Source: an uncultured Phycisphaerales bacterium (GTDB taxonomy: Bacteria; Planctomycetota; Phycisphaerae; WQYP01). Taken from it: a stretch of DNA of 6,464 nt. This document shows positions 4,666-6,464 of this stretch, one piece after another. Location of the stretch: assembly GCA_937901265.1 (NCBI GenBank), contig CALCHA010000096.1, positions 1 to 6,464 on the forward strand, read 5' to 3'. Numbering within the stretch: position 1 is the first letter of the stretch; every line of letters starts with the position of its first letter. The notes beneath the pieces are model-generated. The model was given only the letters and a program-made list of their open reading frames with translations, did not search any database and had not been told where the DNA came from. The position numbers and the translations under genes are program-made.

Positions 4666-6464
4666 ATGTCACAGCAGCAGCCCCGATCTCACCCTCCCGA
4701 ATACCGAACCATTGTCGCCTGCCTTTCCGTCGTCCGGCGTCGCCTGTTTGCCGTGCGCCTGCTTGAACGCATCGCGCTGGGCCTGACCACGGGTGCCCTG
4801 ATGGCGCTCCCGCTGGTGGCCGCGCGACTGCTCCTGGACCGCTACGGCTCCTGGACGGCGGTGCTGGCGCTGGTCCCGGCAGCATCCGGCGTATGGATGT
4901 GGGCTCGGGCGCTTCGCTGGGCCCGGCCCGGCATTCCCGCCAGCGTCGTGCGCCTCGGGGCCGCGGTCGCGCTGCTCGCGGCCCTGCTCGTGGTGGCGAT
5001 GGCTGCCTGGCCGGCCGTCGTCGGGGCGTGGCCTCTCCGCGGACTTTCCGTCGGCCTGATGGTCGCCGGGGCCCTCGCCGGGGCCGCCACCGTCCGCCGC
5101 GTGGGGACCCGGGCTGCGGCCATTTTTGTCGATCAACAGGTGGGCCTGCGCGAACGCGTCTCCACCGCCCTGGAAATTCTCGATGCACCGCCCGCCACCT
5201 CCCCCGTCGAGGCCGCCTTTCGCAACCCGCTGGTCGGCTCGGCGGTGCAGGCGTGTGCCGCGGTCCGCGGCGCGAAAGTGGGCTATGCCCGCGTCGATAA
5301 GCGCGTTTATCCGGTTGCCGCCGCCGCCGCGCTCGCCGCCCTCGGCGTGACCTTTCTGACCCCCCTGCCGGCGCGGGCGATTGCGTCGCACAAGCCCTAC
5401 GCCATCGTGGTGGAAAACACCGCGCGGCTGGCCGACAAGCTCAAGGAAATCGAGGAGCAGCAGGCCAAAAAAGGCGATGAGCCGGCCAAGGCCCTCGATC
5501 CCCTGCGCAATGCCTTGACGGACCTGCGTAAAGGCAACATGACCCCCTTTGAGATGCAGGCCAAGATCAACGAAGCCAAGGGGCAATTGCAGCAGAAAAA
5601 GGAGGAGCTCGATGCCTCCGAAAAGGCGGAGCAGGCGCTGGAGCGCGTGAAGGCGCTGGAACAATTGCAGAACGCGACGAAGCAGGAAAAGGACGCGCAG
5701 ACGGCCGACAACCAGGATGGCGCCGACGGCCAGAGCAAAAAGTCCGCCGCCGCCGACGCCCGCAAGGCCGCCGCCGAGAGTGCCGCCTCGCAGGTGGCGG
5801 GCATGAACGCGGGAGAGAAGCAGGACGTGGCGCAGGGCCTCAAGGATGCCGCCGCGCAGGCCAAAGATGATCCGCAGCTGCAGAAGTCCCTCAACGCCGC
5901 GGCCGACGCCGCCGAGAAGGGCGACACCCGGAAGCTCTCGCAGTCGCTCTCCGATGCCGCCGCACGCATGGGCCAGCAATCCGCCCAGCGGCAGCTCAGC
6001 GGACAGGCGCTCAAGGACGCGATGGACGCCATCGATCAGGCCAACGCCGGTGGCAAAAGCGCCGACGAACAGCAGGCTGGTGGCGGCCAGCAGGGCAACA
6101 ATCAGCAGGCCAACGCCGGTCAGCAAGGCCAACAAGGCCAGCAGGGAAAACAAGGCCAGCAAGGCCAGCAGGGCAATAGTCCCGACCAGCAGTCCGGCGC
6201 TCAGCAGGGCCAGCAAGGTCAGCAGGGGCAGCAGGCCAACAGCGGCAGCAACCAGGGCTCCAAACCTGGCGGCAGCCAGCAGGGCAGCCAATCGAGCCAG
6301 GGGGCGTCCGCCGGACAGGAAACCGCCGGCAGCGGATCGACGAACATGCACACGCCCGGAGGGCCAGGCGACAAGAAGGAGGGCGGACCCATCGGCAAGC
6401 AGGGCACCTTCGTCAAGATTTATGATGAAAGCCACATTGACCACGCCGGCGACATCACCAAAGT
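4666..6464 (+). CDS. Large membrane/coiled-coil protein with Gln-Gly-rich tract, DUF4175-like (3' end outside window)
   Basis: The frame is open from ATG 4666 to the window edge, 599 codons without a stop, preceded by GGGAGG at 7 nt. Hydrophobic segments lie at about 36-57, 63-80, 97-116 and 126-143, then a soluble stretch with FVDQQVGLRERVSTALEIL (154-172), and a further membrane helix near 214-232. A long charged, Lys/Glu/Gln/Ala-rich helical region follows (about 248-345, probably coiled coil). Ala-rich helices run to about 465, then a Gln/Gly/Ser-rich low-complexity tract (about 468-560) and a return to ordinary sequence, GTFVKIYDESHIDHAGD. The arrangement, and the GLRERxSTALE segment after the helices, recall DUF4175-like membrane proteins often found near MoxR, DUF58 and vWA genes. 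That comparison is from memory and only moderately sure; no biochemical role can be assigned. The charged part after the last helix is probably periplasmic. Confidence 0.85.
   Translation, partial: MSQQQPRSHPPEYRTIVACLSVVRRRLFAVRLLERIALGLTTGALMALPLVAARLLLDRYGSWTAVLALVPAASGVWMWARALRWARPGIPASVVRLGAAVALLAALLVVAMAAWPAVVGAWPLRGLSVGLMVAGALAGAATVRRVGTRAAAIFVDQQVGLRERVSTALEILDAPPATSPVEAAFRNPLVGSAVQACAAVRGAKVGYARVDKRVYPVAAAAALAALGVTFLTPLPARAIASHKPYAIVVENTARLADKLKEIEEQQAKKGDEPAKALDPLRNALTDLRKGNMTPFEMQAKINEAKGQLQQKKEELDASEKAEQALERVKALEQLQNATKQEKDAQTADNQDGADGQSKKSAAADARKAAAESAASQVAGMNAGEKQDVAQGLKDAAAQAKDDPQLQKSLNAAADAAEKGDTRKLSQSLSDAAARMGQQSAQRQLSGQALKDAMDAIDQANAGGKSADEQQAGGGQQGNNQQANAGQQGQQGQQGKQGQQGQQGNSPDQQSGAQQGQQGQQGQQANSGSNQGSKPGGSQQGSQSSQGASAGQETAGSGSTNMHTPGGPGDKKEGGPIGKQGTFVKIYDESHIDHAGDITK
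6121..6237 (+). repeat. In-frame 9-nt tandem repeats coding Gln-Gln-Gly
   Basis: Two blocks of degenerate 9-nt units of the form cag-car-ggn lie within the large membrane-protein gene. The first, 6121-6174, has six units (QQG x3, KQG, QQG x2). The second, 6202-6237, has three QQG units and one QQA. The units alternate CAG and CAA, and GGC, GGT, GGA and GGG, so the protein repeat is kept while the DNA has drifted. With the preceding Gly the first block gives uninterrupted Gly-X-Y triplets at residues 485-503. Confidence 0.85.

Noticed and set aside
4669..6444. Minus-strand open frame of 591 codons opposite the large membrane-protein gene
   Set aside because: Its Leu/Gly/Arg-rich translation mirrors the Gln/Ala/Lys codons of the sense gene, as is common in GC-rich DNA. 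The plus-strand frame has a strong ribosome binding site and a coherent membrane/coiled-coil layout.

Overview
The window is GC-rich bacterial chromosome with dense genes, and third codon positions in the genes are mostly G or C. I see no plasmid, phage, transposon or CRISPR signature. The organism looks like a Gram-negative-type bacterium with a moderately large genome. A FixJ-type response regulator, a YbhN-like flippase and a long membrane/coiled-coil protein with a Gln-Gly-rich tail are all common in Planctomycetota and relatives. That assignment is an inference from gene content, not from a marker gene.

Layout. (1) Bases 1-339 (+) are the C-terminal part of a GT-B glycosyltransferase whose start lies before the window. 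(2) Converging on it is a two-gene minus-strand unit. A second GT-B (family 4-like) glycosyltransferase runs from 2545 to 1319. It overlaps by 4 nt (TTGA) a polytopic membrane protein of the lysylphosphatidylglycerol-synthase-TM / YbhN flippase-like family that runs from 1322 to 360. (3) A 140-bp divergent region separates that unit from a branched-chain amino acid aminotransferase gene (ilvE, 2686-3543, +). (4) A FixJ/NarL-type response regulator with no adjacent kinase follows at 3616-4242 (+). (5) A complete class II tRNA-Tyr(GTA) at 4358-4440 (+) has a well-placed sigma-70-type promoter. (6) From 4666 an open reading frame runs off the right edge (+, at least 599 codons). It has several N-terminal membrane segments, a long charged helical region and a Gln/Gly-rich tract. 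It has no stop codon inside the window, so a tool that needs one would miss it.

How they fit together. The three left-hand genes belong to cell-envelope or extracellular glycan work: two sugar transferases and a membrane protein of a lipid/flippase-related superfamily. IlvE is housekeeping amino-acid metabolism, and the regulator is of unknown target. The last gene resembles the DUF4175-like multi-helix membrane proteins that often sit near MoxR/DUF58/vWA genes, but the neighbours that would test this are outside the window.

I found no clear new multi-gene system. The observations most worth following are the unclosed membrane/coiled-coil gene with its Gly-Gln-Gln repeats, the G-run cluster whose last run is that gene's Shine-Dalgarno sequence, and the two TTG starts with translational coupling in the minus-strand pair.
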